Source of the DNA: a virus
Direction: 5' to 3' (one strand)
DNA: 64,000 nt
Virus record (IMG/VR): IMGVR_UViG_3300023174_000044
Coordinates: 1 to 64,000 of that record
The notes beneath the pieces are model-generated. The model had not been told where the DNA came from. It worked only from the letters and a program-made list of their open reading frames with translations, and made no database searches. The position numbers and the translations under genes were made by a program. This document shows, in pieces, positions 29,501 to 37,116 of this stretch (position 1 is the stretch's first letter; each line of letters starts with the position of its first letter).

Positions 29501-32500
29501 TGAAGCATCAACGCCTTCTTACAGACTAACAGTATTACCATGTGTTGGTCCTTTATTTGATGCTCTTGGAATTAATACGTATGTCTGGTTGCAAGATATC
29601 TACCCGCCAGTGATACAAGATTATGCTAATTTTGGCAAGGCAATTTCTATCAACACAGAAAGTACAATGTTAATCATTGGCGCACCAAATGGATCAATTG
29701 TTGCACCAACAACATTTGATAATGGCACCACGTACTTTGATGATTACAGCAGTAATTTCTTTGATCCTGTTAAACAAAGTGGAGTGGTCTACGAGTATGA
29801 TTTCTTACCGTCGGCCAACCCAAGTGCCACAAATCCTGGAAGATGGGTATTTGGTCAGCAGTTATTTGAAGATACAATTGAATCACTGGATGCGCTAGGA
29901 GCGGCAGTTGATTACACATCAGGACATATCTTTGTTGGTGCACCCGGTGCAGACCTAGGCGATAGCCAGGTTAACTATGGCAAAGTATTGCAGATTGAAA
30001 ACCCAACAAGATCACAGTCCTGGACAGTTAAACATATTCAACAACCAATGGTTGATATAGCATCAATGAACACAGTATTCATGTATGATCGTGTGACTGG
30101 TGCTGCCAAAAACTATTTTGACTTCTTTAATCCATTGCAAGGTCGAATGCTAGGCGTGATTGAACAAAACGTTGATTACACAGGTGCAGTTGATCCTGCC
30201 GCATATAATGTTGGCACAGTGAATAACTATGGAAGTAGCTGGGCTCAGGAACGTGTTGGAAAAATCTGGTGGGACACAACCAATGTTCGATTCATTGACC
30301 CCAACCAAAACGATATTGTATATGCAAGTCGGCGCTGGGGACAGATTTTCCCAGGTAGCTCTGTTGATGTTTACCAGTGGACTGCCACAGATGTAGCACC
30401 AGTTAACTATACAGGACCAGGAACGGTGTATGCCACTGACCAATATGTAGTTACTTCTTCGTTGAATGAACAAGGTGTGTTTGTCACCACTTACTACTTT
30501 TGGGTAAAAGGAATTACCACAGTTAGTAAGACTGCAAGAAAAACATTAAGTCCTGAAGCAATCACACGATACATTGAAAATCCACGTGCTAGTGGAATTC
30601 CATACATTGCTCCAATTAATGCAAGCACTATTGCAATTTACAACGGCCTAGGTTTTATTTCAGCCCAGGATACTGTGCTACACACTGAATTTGACAGAGA
30701 ACAAACCGAAAACGAAGTTCACGTTGAGTACCAGTTGATTCCTCAGGACCGCCCTGACGGATTCTTGATTGATTCATTGTATCGTAAACTACAAGACAGT
30801 TTCTGTGGAGAAGACACAGCAGGTAGTCCTGTACCTGATCCGTTTTTAAGTCCGAGCGAAAAATACGGTGTACAGTTCCGTCCACGCCAAAGTATGTTTG
30901 TCAACAGATTTTTGGCTTTACAAAACTATCTGCAACGTAGTAACACAATTTTAGTTCAGTATCCAATTGCAGAAAACAGAAATTTATCTTTGTTAAACAG
31001 CGAAGAACCACAGCCGTCGGTGGCTTCTGGCGCCTGGGATAAACGTGTTGCCAATATTGAAGAACTAAGCTATCAGAATCTAGCCGAGGTGCCATTTGGA
31101 TACACGTATCTAGTAGAAAGCGACAGTACCAACAATGGTTTATGGACAATCTACGAAACAACTCCGGGATTTATTCCTGGAGAGAAAGTGTTATCGTTGA
31201 TCCGTGTACAAAGTTATAATACTAAAAAGTATTGGAACTATATCAACTGGTATCGCCCAGGTTATAACCCACTAACTAGAATTTTAATGGAAATTCCAAC
31301 ATATTCTGCGTTAACAACAATCTCAGTTCCCAACGGAAGTAGTATTAAAATTACTGCAAATGCCCAAGGCAAATGGGAAATTTATTTGCTTGAAAGTGGA
31401 GTGTGGAATAGGGTTGGATTACAAGACGGAACAATTGAATTTTCTGCCACACTATGGAATTACTCAATTGGACGGTTTGGATTTGATGTTGAGGTTTTTG
31501 ATGCTCAATATTACGACCAGGAACCAGTAACTGAAACACGCAAAATTATACAGAGTATAAATCAAGAATTATTTGTTGGTGATTTATTAATTGAACGTAA
31601 TCGACTATTGATATTGATGTTCAATTATATATTGTCCGAACAAGAAGCACCAGTATGGATAACCAAGACCAGCTTAATTGATGTTGATCATACCGTGCGC
31701 AATCTTGAGCCATACCAAATTTATCGTGCAGACAATCAAGACTTTGTGCTGAACTATATTCAAGAAGTAAAACCTTACCATACACAGATCAGAGAGTTTA
31801 ATCTGCGTTATCAAGGAAACGATATTTTCCAGGGAAGTTTAACTGACTTTGATGTCCCGGCATACTATAACACAACTCAGAATAAATTTATCAGCCCAAT
31901 ACTTGAGTACAACGGACTAATTTATTCTGACTCAGACTCACTGGCTCCTGTTACTGACCCAGTGTGGTCAACTTGGCCGTTTACTCAGTGGGTTAATAAT
32001 TATCTATTAAGCATAGAAAATGTTACCATTGTCAATGGCGGCTCCGGTTATACTATTGCACCCGATGTGATTGTTACCGGTGATTGTCAGACGCCAGCAG
32101 TGATGACAGCATTAATTAATAGTGCTGGTAAAGTAGTTGCAATTGAAATTATCAACCCAGGTGTTGGTTATCAGACCACTGCAATCGTTACCTTATCTGG
32201 TGGCAACGGATCTGGCGCCACAGTAGTTGCTGTAATGGGCAATGCAATGGTGCGTGAGTTAACCACCACAATTAAATACGATCGTTGTCAATACAGCAGT
32301 ATAGTTGTTGATTGGGAACCCAACGTTAATTACAGCAACGGCACATTAGTGCGTTATGATAATCGTGTTTGGATAGCTGATTCAAGCGACAGCACTGGGG
32401 TGCAAAGCAGTACATTTGACCCATCACAGTGGGAAATAAGACCAGCCGGTGAGTTGCAAGGCGCTGACCGTACCATGGGATATTATGTTCCAACTGCCAA

Positions 32501-34841
32501 CGAACCAGGACTTGATCTTGGACTATTAATCTCTGGGGTAACGTATCCTGGAGTACAGGTTGCCGCGCCCAGCTTTGCATCAAACACCGGCTACGATGTT
32601 GGTAATTATGATATCAATCCGTTTGATAACATCTCAGTTGGACCCGACGGCCAACCAAGCTACGATCCTGCTATACTTGATGCAATCTATGAAAGCGAAT
32701 TTATAGACAGTTATCTGGGTATTCGCCCAACTGATGTCAATGTAGTTGGCGGAGAATTCATTGACACTTATTCGAGTTATGCCCCAGAAGAATTAGTACC
32801 AGGTGCAATTTTTGATACTCTGGATATTCGTGTGGTAACTACGCCCGGATCTGACTGGGACCATAATGGTCATGGATTCCCAATAGTTGTTGTGGCGTAC
32901 ACATATGACGGAATCGACAATGACTTCAGCTTTGCTGGTCTAGTTGATTATCCTGATCAAGTACGTGTGTGGAATGCAACAACTGGGCAACAATTAGTTC
33001 TTGGAGACCATTACATTGTTAATTGGGTAGCAAGAACAATAACAGTTACATCGAATATTTCCACAGGCGATAATGTTTCTATCAGCGTGTACGGCATTGG
33101 TGGCGGCAATCAATTGTACAAATATGCATTTAATGGTGCAGTGGTCAATGACGGAATTATAATTCCAATTGGTTATGATTTAATAGCTACATTTGCAATT
33201 TTTGTCAATGGAGAATTAGACACAGACTTTACATTTACACCCACAGACGATGTTCGCGGCCTGCCATCAACATTGTTGACATTGAACAATACCTATCAAG
33301 TGTCTGATCTTGTGGTAGTAACTGCAATGGGGTACACAGCCGGTACTACAAATTATACGTATCAATGGAGCACTCCACTGACACAATACATTGTGGCCGA
33401 TGGAACAACGTTATCGTTCACACTATCTGAGAGTTTGTCAGGAACTAATCCAGCAAACATCATTGTTGAGAAAAATGGTAATCGAGTTCGACCAGCTGAA
33501 AGTGCTGAATATATTTCTGATGGATCAAGTCTAGAGTACTACTTGCCAAATAGAGGAGCATATAGTCAATCACTAGTGGCTGACAATGATGTTGCAGTTT
33601 ACATTGATACTGTGCCATTAATTCTTGGTGTTGGTTATGTAGTTAATCCGTATGTTGCTGGTAACGATAGAACCATCACTCTGAGTGCATTGCCTAGTAT
33701 TGGATCAACGGTGTTGATCTCGGTGAGAACTGCATCTCCATACTATCTCAGCGGCAACCAATTGATCTTTAGACCCGCTGGCGGAGTTATTCCAGTAGCA
33801 GGAGATATAATCAGTGTTACAACATTTAACGATACAGCACAACAAGAATTGTTAACTCAGGTGTTTGTTGGTCCTGAAACACAAGGCACGGTAATAACAG
33901 AAAGCTATGACGAAACAGTCTATGATTTAGGAACAATTAATAATGACCCAGGATCTTATGATTATAGCGAAGGTATTTTGATTCAAACTAATAAATTTGA
34001 TACTGGTAGACCTATTGCCAACGGCGCCCGCGTGATTGTAACACTCAACGGAAGATACTTGTTTGAAAACAATGATTATTATGTTGACGGACAATATATT
34101 ATCATTGCAGGACCACCAATTGGAGCTGCCGCAGTTGTGACCATTGCTAGTTATACAGACAGCGTTATTCCAGGTGGCATTGAATTCCGTATATTCCAAG
34201 ACATGCGAGGCCTACAAACTACCTATAGAGTCACCACCGACACATCGACTGTGCTGGTACAGCCAGTACAAGAAAACGACGACATAATTTATGTCGACGA
34301 TGCCACACATCTAGGTGATCCAGATTTACCAAATGGTATTTTTGGTATTGTGGTAATTGACGGTGAACGAATTACCTATCGATATAAAGACACAGGGTTG
34401 AATACTATCAGCGGTCTGCGTCGAGGCACGGCCGGTACCGCTGTTGCCAATCACCAGGTTGGTGATTCTGTAATTAATTCAGGATTCTCAAATGCCCTAC
34501 CATCTGAATATCAAGATAAAATAGTTTATCAGAATTATCTGTCAGGCGGCGATCAAACTGTTTTTGTTGCTGAAAATATCAGTTTAACTGGCGATATAAA
34601 CACTCTTGAAAATACTGTACAAGTGTATATTGCCGGAACACTACAACATGGTGGGTACACAGTAAATTCTATTGCTCCAGTAACAGTCGAGTTTGATACT
34701 GCACCAGTACAAAATTATCAAGTTTCTATACAGGTACGTCAAGGAAAGAGTTGGTACGAACCTGGGGAAAGTACTGCAAGCAACGGGCAAGCACTACAAG
34801 TCACCGATACCCAGGCAGCAAGGTTTATCATGGGCGAATAA
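20559..34841 (+). CDS. Giant baseplate/tail structural protein (4760 aa) with FG-GAP propeller, in gp7 position
   Basis: One uninterrupted 14.3-kb frame. The N-terminus (RRRTIDLLPEIFRTDTN) and the WDPFCDFDKFSNYSQYYW segment near 120-140 look like a conserved phage tail protein start. Residues about 2295-3150 hold seven FG-x(n)-GAP type units, at about 2297, 2357, 2412, 2690, 2809, 3023 and 3111, the pattern of an integrin-alpha-type seven-bladed propeller. About twelve short modules of the form V-x-NG-x(6)-DY-x-V are spread through it, four lying between blades and six grouped at about 4137-4720. The C-terminus has GLRRGTAGTAVANHQVGDSV, a common tail-protein turn motif. Its place after gp6 suggests the wedge role of T4 gp7 (1032 aa), with added host-contact domains. 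No protease or glycanase motif was seen. Confidence 0.8.
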   Translation: MAIRRRTIDLLPEIFRTDTNRKFLSATLDQLTQEPITKKTQGYVGRRVGPGVNPADYYVTEPTAIRTNYQLEPGIIFLKPDTSTAIDAITYPGMVDALELQNANVTKQDRLFESQYYSWDPFCDFDKFSNYSQYYWLPQGVDSVDISTTEVPLTDTWEVTRGTDDYTFSDVRGKDPIITVARGGSYQFTVNQPGSNFWIQAEPGINGRLSATPNISSRGVLGVVNNGEDQGTVTFNVPLKTAQDFYYNLNDIGSVDLVTTLNFNQINNISVAQFLQQFPNGIDGTTNLNNKTVIFLNRNSDAESGGWQLTTPFDPLVRTVPNQVGTSISYDINGEPYDYVPYETLTDIIVSGEPDPLDGQPGSYDSILFDQTTDITSQAQRYSVWQIQYISETGLDPYIRLSSILPVNNLSKFKILFGETYSSTSWYKNASGYFEQIPLLTAVLNTLWYQDSTNPEIFGQIRLIDAEQVEPIDINDIIGAKNYISQNGVEFTNGLKVQFRGPTIPAGYQDLEYYVEGVGTGPGISARVGFIDGEAYFGAWHLKGNQKITGTIRQTDVYQQYIYDTVEESLLNIGTGETTGTPLATSGVAGAPRGNGIILIPVSELVTPETYTKSETIPYDFTSYDSTPWDASLNAPTVPDYITINRASQDRNAWSRSNRWFHKDVINATAEYNNQVAVIDNNYRAKRPIIEFRANIDLYNNGTQAKPPVNIVDFAITDAFSNINGQRGYSTDGYTFIDGSLVIFANDSDATVRNRIYKVKFIDTTGTGAKIIDLIPVINSQALVNQTVVCLSGNTQQGKSYWFDGVSWYEAQEKIGVNQPPLFDVFDPDGVSFGNRAVYPSSTFTGSRLFGYGVGTTSSVDVVLGFSLKYLNINNLGDIVFENYLYNDTFIYVKDNISSELKVSTGFVREYIDRVSFTEVIGWQKAAAENRSRQIFRFTYNGENLKLDVPVTTTSVFPAVQMFIEGVFVDPTKYSVTINGQNTIIELATTPALGTIIELQVLSNYASKVGFYEVPLNLENNPLNENSGSYTLGTIRTHYESIGQNLKNIVGPINGANNTRDLGDLIPYGDNIVQHSAPLALTGVFLREQQYELFNSLRFNSQEYTKYKSLLLDLAAKGNYINLTPTQVLDSVLQEISIGRSNLSPFYWSDMIPSGETYAEITYTYSFTSDSTFDLSTIYNFTSSNYHSVLVYLNGNILTREYDYTVSADSPTMTITATLAVGDVIKIREYNTTYGSYVPNTPTKIGLYPAFKPSMFVSDTYVNSTEVIQGHDGSITVAFGDFRDQVLLEFETRIFNNLKIISEIPITLDDVMPGQFRTTEYSLTEINNILSEDFLSWVGWNKLDYNTQFYVPLNPFTYNYSQSANKLDNQPLLGNWRGNYLYFYDTITPNTTPWEMLGFSQQPYWWEAEYGPAPYTSGNLVLWDDLEKGLIKDPVGYYVDPRYVRPGLTQVIPSGSEGELTSPFNSIVGNFDQTSFRRSWVFGDDGPVESAWRTSSAWAFAVMRLLALTKPAKFFALFADRDRYVYDSAHEQYLWDNRYRLDAKNLEPLYGNGVSKASYIDWIIDYNRQRGINSTTGLTDSLYNIDVRLCWRMAAFSDKNYLKIYTERSTPNSLNASLMLPDESYQLLLYKNQPFSKIVYSSIVVQSSEDGWAVYGYSNNAPYFNILVSKPSGKTLTISANGVNISVPVEYSDTVAEVPYGYAFTNKAAVCDFILSYGKLLETQGLIFENRENGSALNWQQMAQEFVYWSNQGWAPGAIINLNPAATSISVTRPGAVVESLVPVTIDNIILNQNRTPVPGTDLQIDRFGNTFKVSSLTSNTINFLNLKFTAYEHLAILDNTSIFADLIYQPVTGARQSRVRVFGTLSGDWNGTVDAPGFVLNQDNIVAWIPNKKYAKGEIVLFKNEYWSASTIIQPSQEFNYSVWIKSDYGQIQKGLLPNAANDSNQLAQAYSIYSANLERDVDLFSYGLIGFRPREYMQALNLTDVSQVNLYQSFLGTKGTPRAAEIFSFANLGKEIAQYDIYEYWAVQRSTYGANANRSYFELLLNQALLPSDPSLIEIILPTQESPADQTVLLQNIWKESYKLTSTDILPTTTDNFSVTRLPIAGYVNFDDADITCFSLENPQTIADSLPSIGVGTTIWVAKTNSYDWNIYRVGKVPGTITTVTDNLNDRAAVTFTKEHNLSVGDFIIIKGFDVAIDGVYNILAVPTLTTVLIYYTFTGGLTTLTGTGIPFTLVSSRFKQASDLANNPISSQLVPGAMAWIDDNGIENKWSVIEKTSPFELKTILTPAISVENSRFGASVSQGFENIGALVGAPGYNPNNDVNVPGGVYSYVKAENDQYVQNILLQLGATNTVGYGNAIDIGGQNWAAAGASESNNKQGYVGVIYQYPSSNVFEQRQLLVSPDQDFGQGEFGYSVAVSANDQWMYIGAPGNNKVYAFTQVDIPEQRVRYITDGVSYVYNYNNSIIINSDEQITVTLGDEILVYGADYTVTLENVVLGTVPTAGLPLVITRNSSVNLDQQVYYNVTQDVTSGSGSGAEFTIWRNRGVYYVTLTSPGTAYAVGNTIVIDATTIGGGTSPANDLTITVTAVVSGGIVSFTQSGSGVSNTSVFPLDPYLYTATDIFSFSVTVNGQLYRPFIDYDFNSDSALSSLDLVFNTIPPADSSITATSKSYYTFVTALTVPGLVNTARFGQSVVTPKTGGTVIIGAPNATEAGQAYVFDRVVERFIVTDSTVTSYTTTDTLVGPTTVTLNGAFLLNTDGNIDGTFSVAGNTVTITTALNVGDIIEINVNQFNLIQTVEDEDQTAFANFGYTIEQCLSGCNLFVGSPLDGDRSPQGGAVDYYINQSGMYGTTTTTVANPTLAPGDSIRINNTVVECSGTTVAELAADITAANIPNVTVSIIPNVELFGDGTTKIFDVGNIYSNAYSYTPVVYVRNVFQTLNVNYTYSSDSKQITFMLAPGVYDPIRVVAGRLTIGVKNFEASTPSYRLTVLPCVGPLFDALGINTYVWLQDIYPPVIQDYANFGKAISINTESTMLIIGAPNGSIVAPTTFDNGTTYFDDYSSNFFDPVKQSGVVYEYDFLPSANPSATNPGRWVFGQQLFEDTIESLDALGAAVDYTSGHIFVGAPGADLGDSQVNYGKVLQIENPTRSQSWTVKHIQQPMVDIASMNTVFMYDRVTGAAKNYFDFFNPLQGRMLGVIEQNVDYTGAVDPAAYNVGTVNNYGSSWAQERVGKIWWDTTNVRFIDPNQNDIVYASRRWGQIFPGSSVDVYQWTATDVAPVNYTGPGTVYATDQYVVTSSLNEQGVFVTTYYFWVKGITTVSKTARKTLSPEAITRYIENPRASGIPYIAPINASTIAIYNGLGFISAQDTVLHTEFDREQTENEVHVEYQLIPQDRPDGFLIDSLYRKLQDSFCGEDTAGSPVPDPFLSPSEKYGVQFRPRQSMFVNRFLALQNYLQRSNTILVQYPIAENRNLSLLNSEEPQPSVASGAWDKRVANIEELSYQNLAEVPFGYTYLVESDSTNNGLWTIYETTPGFIPGEKVLSLIRVQSYNTKKYWNYINWYRPGYNPLTRILMEIPTYSALTTISVPNGSSIKITANAQGKWEIYLLESGVWNRVGLQDGTIEFSATLWNYSIGRFGFDVEVFDAQYYDQEPVTETRKIIQSINQELFVGDLLIERNRLLILMFNYILSEQEAPVWITKTSLIDVDHTVRNLEPYQIYRADNQDFVLNYIQEVKPYHTQIREFNLRYQGNDIFQGSLTDFDVPAYYNTTQNKFISPILEYNGLIYSDSDSLAPVTDPVWSTWPFTQWVNNYLLSIENVTIVNGGSGYTIAPDVIVTGDCQTPAVMTALINSAGKVVAIEIINPGVGYQTTAIVTLSGGNGSGATVVAVMGNAMVRELTTTIKYDRCQYSSIVVDWEPNVNYSNGTLVRYDNRVWIADSSDSTGVQSSTFDPSQWEIRPAGELQGADRTMGYYVPTANEPGLDLGLLISGVTYPGVQVAAPSFASNTGYDVGNYDINPFDNISVGPDGQPSYDPAILDAIYESEFIDSYLGIRPTDVNVVGGEFIDTYSSYAPEELVPGAIFDTLDIRVVTTPGSDWDHNGHGFPIVVVAYTYDGIDNDFSFAGLVDYPDQVRVWNATTGQQLVLGDHYIVNWVARTITVTSNISTGDNVSISVYGIGGGNQLYKYAFNGAVVNDGIIIPIGYDLIATFAIFVNGELDTDFTFTPTDDVRGLPSTLLTLNNTYQVSDLVVVTAMGYTAGTTNYTYQWSTPLTQYIVADGTTLSFTLSESLSGTNPANIIVEKNGNRVRPAESAEYISDGSSLEYYLPNRGAYSQSLVADNDVAVYIDTVPLILGVGYVVNPYVAGNDRTITLSALPSIGSTVLISVRTASPYYLSGNQLIFRPAGGVIPVAGDIISVTTFNDTAQQELLTQVFVGPETQGTVITESYDETVYDLGTINNDPGSYDYSEGILIQTNKFDTGRPIANGARVIVTLNGRYLFENNDYYVDGQYIIIAGPPIGAAAVVTIASYTDSVIPGGIEFRIFQDMRGLQTTYRVTTDTSTVLVQPVQENDDIIYVDDATHLGDPDLPNGIFGIVVIDGERITYRYKDTGLNTISGLRRGTAGTAVANHQVGDSVINSGFSNALPSEYQDKIVYQNYLSGGDQTVFVAENISLTGDINTLENTVQVYIAGTLQHGGYTVNSIAPVTVEFDTAPVQNYQVSIQVRQGKSWYEPGESTASNGQALQVTDTQAARFIMGE

Positions 34842-34857
34842 ACGTGGTAAATAAAGT

Positions 34858-35010
34858 ATGATTCAACAAACGCAACCAACTAAACCCGCTGGCCAGCAGG
34901 CGCAAAATCCTGCTCCAAAACCCAACGAAACCGGGGCGTTCAGCATAGAAGGTCATATCAAAATATTTGACCCGACCACTAAAGAAACTTTTGTGGAGAA
35001 ACGAGCATGA
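34858..35010 (+). CDS. Small protein (50 aa) related to the N-terminus of the next gene
   Basis: The frame runs MIQQTQPTKPAGQQ... to EKRA and stops at TGA 35008-35010, overlapping the next ATG at 35007. A Pro/Gln-rich lead of about 26 residues is followed by EGHIKIFDPTTKETFVEKRA, which aligns with EGFLKIHDPNSKEIFVDKH at the start of the 201-residue protein (about half identical). This argues that it is a real gene and a truncated paralogue. There is no Shine-Dalgarno; GGTAAATA lies 4 nt before the ATG. It is probably a small virion or assembly protein. Confidence 0.65.
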   Translation: MIQQTQPTKPAGQQAQNPAPKPNETGAFSIEGHIKIFDPTTKETFVEKRA

Positions 35011-35612
35011 TGTCTTTGGGTCCTGTTTTGGTCGAGGGATTTTTAAAAATCCACGATCCTAATTCTAAAGAAATATTTGTAGACAAGCATAATGCTATTC
35101 ATTATGAAAATATGAGTATTGCGCTGGCACAGAGCATTGCCAATAAAAATCTTGGTTTCATTTATGCTATGGCATTTGGTAACGGTGGAGCATCAGTAGA
35201 CCCCACAGGTGTAATTACATATTTGCCGCCAAATACCACTGGTCAGAATGCTGACTTATATAATCAAACATACCTAAAAGTAGTAGATGATAATTCTCCT
35301 GCTAATACTGATCCAACAAGAAACAATTTAACAGTTTTACATACATCTGGCAAAGTTTACACCGACGTTTTAGTAACTTGTTTACTAGACTATGGCGAGC
35401 CAGCTGGACAACAGGCCTTTGATAATTCAACTAATTTCAACGGCGAATTTGTGTTTGACGAGCTAGGATTAAAAGCCTGGGAAGGTGCAAATGATAATTT
35501 GATGTTAATTACTCATGTTATTTTTCACCCAGTACAAAAGAGTTTGAATAGGCAGATTCAAATTGACTATACTGTACGAATCCAGACTCTAACTAACTTG
35601 AGTTCAGCATAA
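35007..35612 (+). CDS. Virion structural protein, 201 aa
   Basis: The protein starts with a short EGFLKIHDPNSKEIFVDK motif, then NAIHYENMSIALAQSIANK, and continues with beta-rich sequence ending in a DYTVRIQTL strand. It has no enzyme motif or signal peptide. It is translationally coupled to the 50-residue paralogue (ATGA) and lies between the giant wedge-type protein and the fibre-like genes, so a baseplate or fibre-attachment role is likely. In T4 this position holds gp8-gp11, but no specific match can be made by eye. Confidence 0.65.
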   Translation: MMSLGPVLVEGFLKIHDPNSKEIFVDKHNAIHYENMSIALAQSIANKNLGFIYAMAFGNGGASVDPTGVITYLPPNTTGQNADLYNQTYLKVVDDNSPANTDPTRNNLTVLHTSGKVYTDVLVTCLLDYGEPAGQQAFDNSTNFNGEFVFDELGLKAWEGANDNLMLITHVIFHPVQKSLNRQIQIDYTVRIQTLTNLSSA

Positions 35613-35640
35613 ATATGAGTAGAGAATTCTGCTATAAATA
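35608..35640 (+). promoter_or_regulatory. Tandem late promoters before the fibre gene
   Basis: CATAAATA at 35608-35615 (overlapping the preceding stop codon) and a perfect TATAAATA at 35633-35640 are two late octamers. After the second, AGGATGGAG at 35646-35654 gives a strong RBS for the ATG at 35665. This is the best late promoter in the window and suggests high expression of the fibre genes. Confidence 0.75.
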
Positions 35641-35664
35641 CTATCAGGATGGAGTGAATTAAAC

Positions 35665-37095
35665 ATGGCATATACAATCAATTTAACTGATGGATCAATC
35701 TTTGCAACAATTGCAGATGGTACCATCAATACTAGTTCTAGCATGACCCTAGTGGGTAAAAACTACGCTGGTTACGGTGAGTTTTTAGACGAAAACTTTG
35801 TACACTTGTTAGAAAATGGAGCAAATACTGTTGCACCTGGTGCACCTTTAACTGGACAACTTTGGTGGGATAAAACTACTGCCACAATGAAAGTGTACAA
35901 CGGTACAACATTCAAAGTTATTTCGGCTTCAACTGCAAGTTCTACAGCACCAACTAGTAACGTAGCTGGAGATTTATGGTTTGACACAGTAAATCAACAA
36001 CTCAAAGCCTACAACGGTAGCGCCTTTATTTTAATTGGTCCAGCATCAACTGCTGGGCAAGGAACGTCAGGAGCTGTGGTCGAAACAGTAACAGATAACG
36101 TTTCAATAGACCACGTGGTTGTTAAACTATACGTTGAAGATACTGTGGTTGGTATTGTTTCAAAAGATGCAACATTCACTCCACAAGTTGCAATCACTGG
36201 ATTCAGCACAGTTGGCCCAGGCATACAACTAAGCACCACTGTTTCAAGTGCATTGTTCCGTGGAAGTGCTACTAATGCACAAACACTAGATGGGCTTGAC
36301 AGCACAGACTTTTTAAGTGCCGTCAGCAATGATACAACTTCAGGAACACTGGGCATCTTAAATGACACAGGATTAACTGTTGGCGCTGATCAGGATGCAA
36401 AACTTTCTGTAACAACAGCCACTTCAGAAGTTGTTCTTCAAAATCAAACACAAGATGCCAACCTAACACTCAAAGTCAATGACGGCGGTGTAGTAACCAC
36501 AGTTCTGGCAGTAAACGGTGCAACGTCAGCTGTGTCTATTCCAACTACTCTTGCAGTAACAGGTAATGTCACTGGTGGAAACCTAAGTGTAACCACTGGT
36601 TCTGTGACACTTGGTAGCATTGTAAATGCTGCCGGCAACGGTGTTGGTAACATTGGTTCAACCAGTGGTTACTTTAATACTGTATTTGCCAAGGCAACTT
36701 CAGCTCAATATGCCGACGTTGCTGAACGTTTTGCGTCAGACACTACCTATCCAGCTGGAACAGTTGTTGAGCTTGGCGGCATTGCCGAAATCACTGTTTC
36801 TCTTACTGAATTGTCAGAAAATGTGTTTGGCGTTATAAGTACACAAGCAGCCTATCTAATGAATTCGGCTGCTGGAACAGACGAAACACATCCACCAATT
36901 GCAATGACAGGTAGAGTTCCGGTTCGTGTGGTTGGTATGGTTCGTAAAGGCGACAGATTAGTTTCAGCAGGTTTTGGGTCGGCTCGTTCAGCCAAACCTG
37001 GAGAAGCTTCGGCATTTAATGTCATCGGTCGTTCTTTAGAAGACAAATTAGACATCAACGAAGGCACAGTAGAAGCCATTGTTGCAACCAAATAA
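35665..37095 (+). CDS. Tail fibre-like protein with conserved phage C-terminal domain
   Basis: The 476-residue protein starts with MAYTINLTDGSIFATI and a LVGKNYAGYGEFLDENFVHLLE segment, followed by two W-D/K repeats (GQLWWDKTTATMKVYNG and GDLWFDTVNQQLKAYNG), a pattern of T4-like fibre proteins. A low-complexity T/V/G-rich shaft covers about 150-345. The last 125 residues start at AQYADVAERF and contain a PAGTVVELGG turn, AAYLMNS and TGRVPVRVVG. This domain commonly ends phage fibres and may be a chaperone-like or receptor-facing part. It has a strong RBS and late promoter. Confidence 0.75.
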   Translation: MAYTINLTDGSIFATIADGTINTSSSMTLVGKNYAGYGEFLDENFVHLLENGANTVAPGAPLTGQLWWDKTTATMKVYNGTTFKVISASTASSTAPTSNVAGDLWFDTVNQQLKAYNGSAFILIGPASTAGQGTSGAVVETVTDNVSIDHVVVKLYVEDTVVGIVSKDATFTPQVAITGFSTVGPGIQLSTTVSSALFRGSATNAQTLDGLDSTDFLSAVSNDTTSGTLGILNDTGLTVGADQDAKLSVTTATSEVVLQNQTQDANLTLKVNDGGVVTTVLAVNGATSAVSIPTTLAVTGNVTGGNLSVTTGSVTLGSIVNAAGNGVGNIGSTSGYFNTVFAKATSAQYADVAERFASDTTYPAGTVVELGGIAEITVSLTELSENVFGVISTQAAYLMNSAAGTDETHPPIAMTGRVPVRVVGMVRKGDRLVSAGFGSARSAKPGEASAFNVIGRSLEDKLDINEGTVEAIVATK

Positions 37096-37116
37096 AAATA
37101 ACTAGGACAACAGAAA

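Noticed and set aside
20559-34841. Giant frame as an assembly or chimera artefact
   Set aside because: The frame is continuous over 14.3 kb with consistent codon use, repeated motifs and phage-like ends; coverage data would still be needed for proof.
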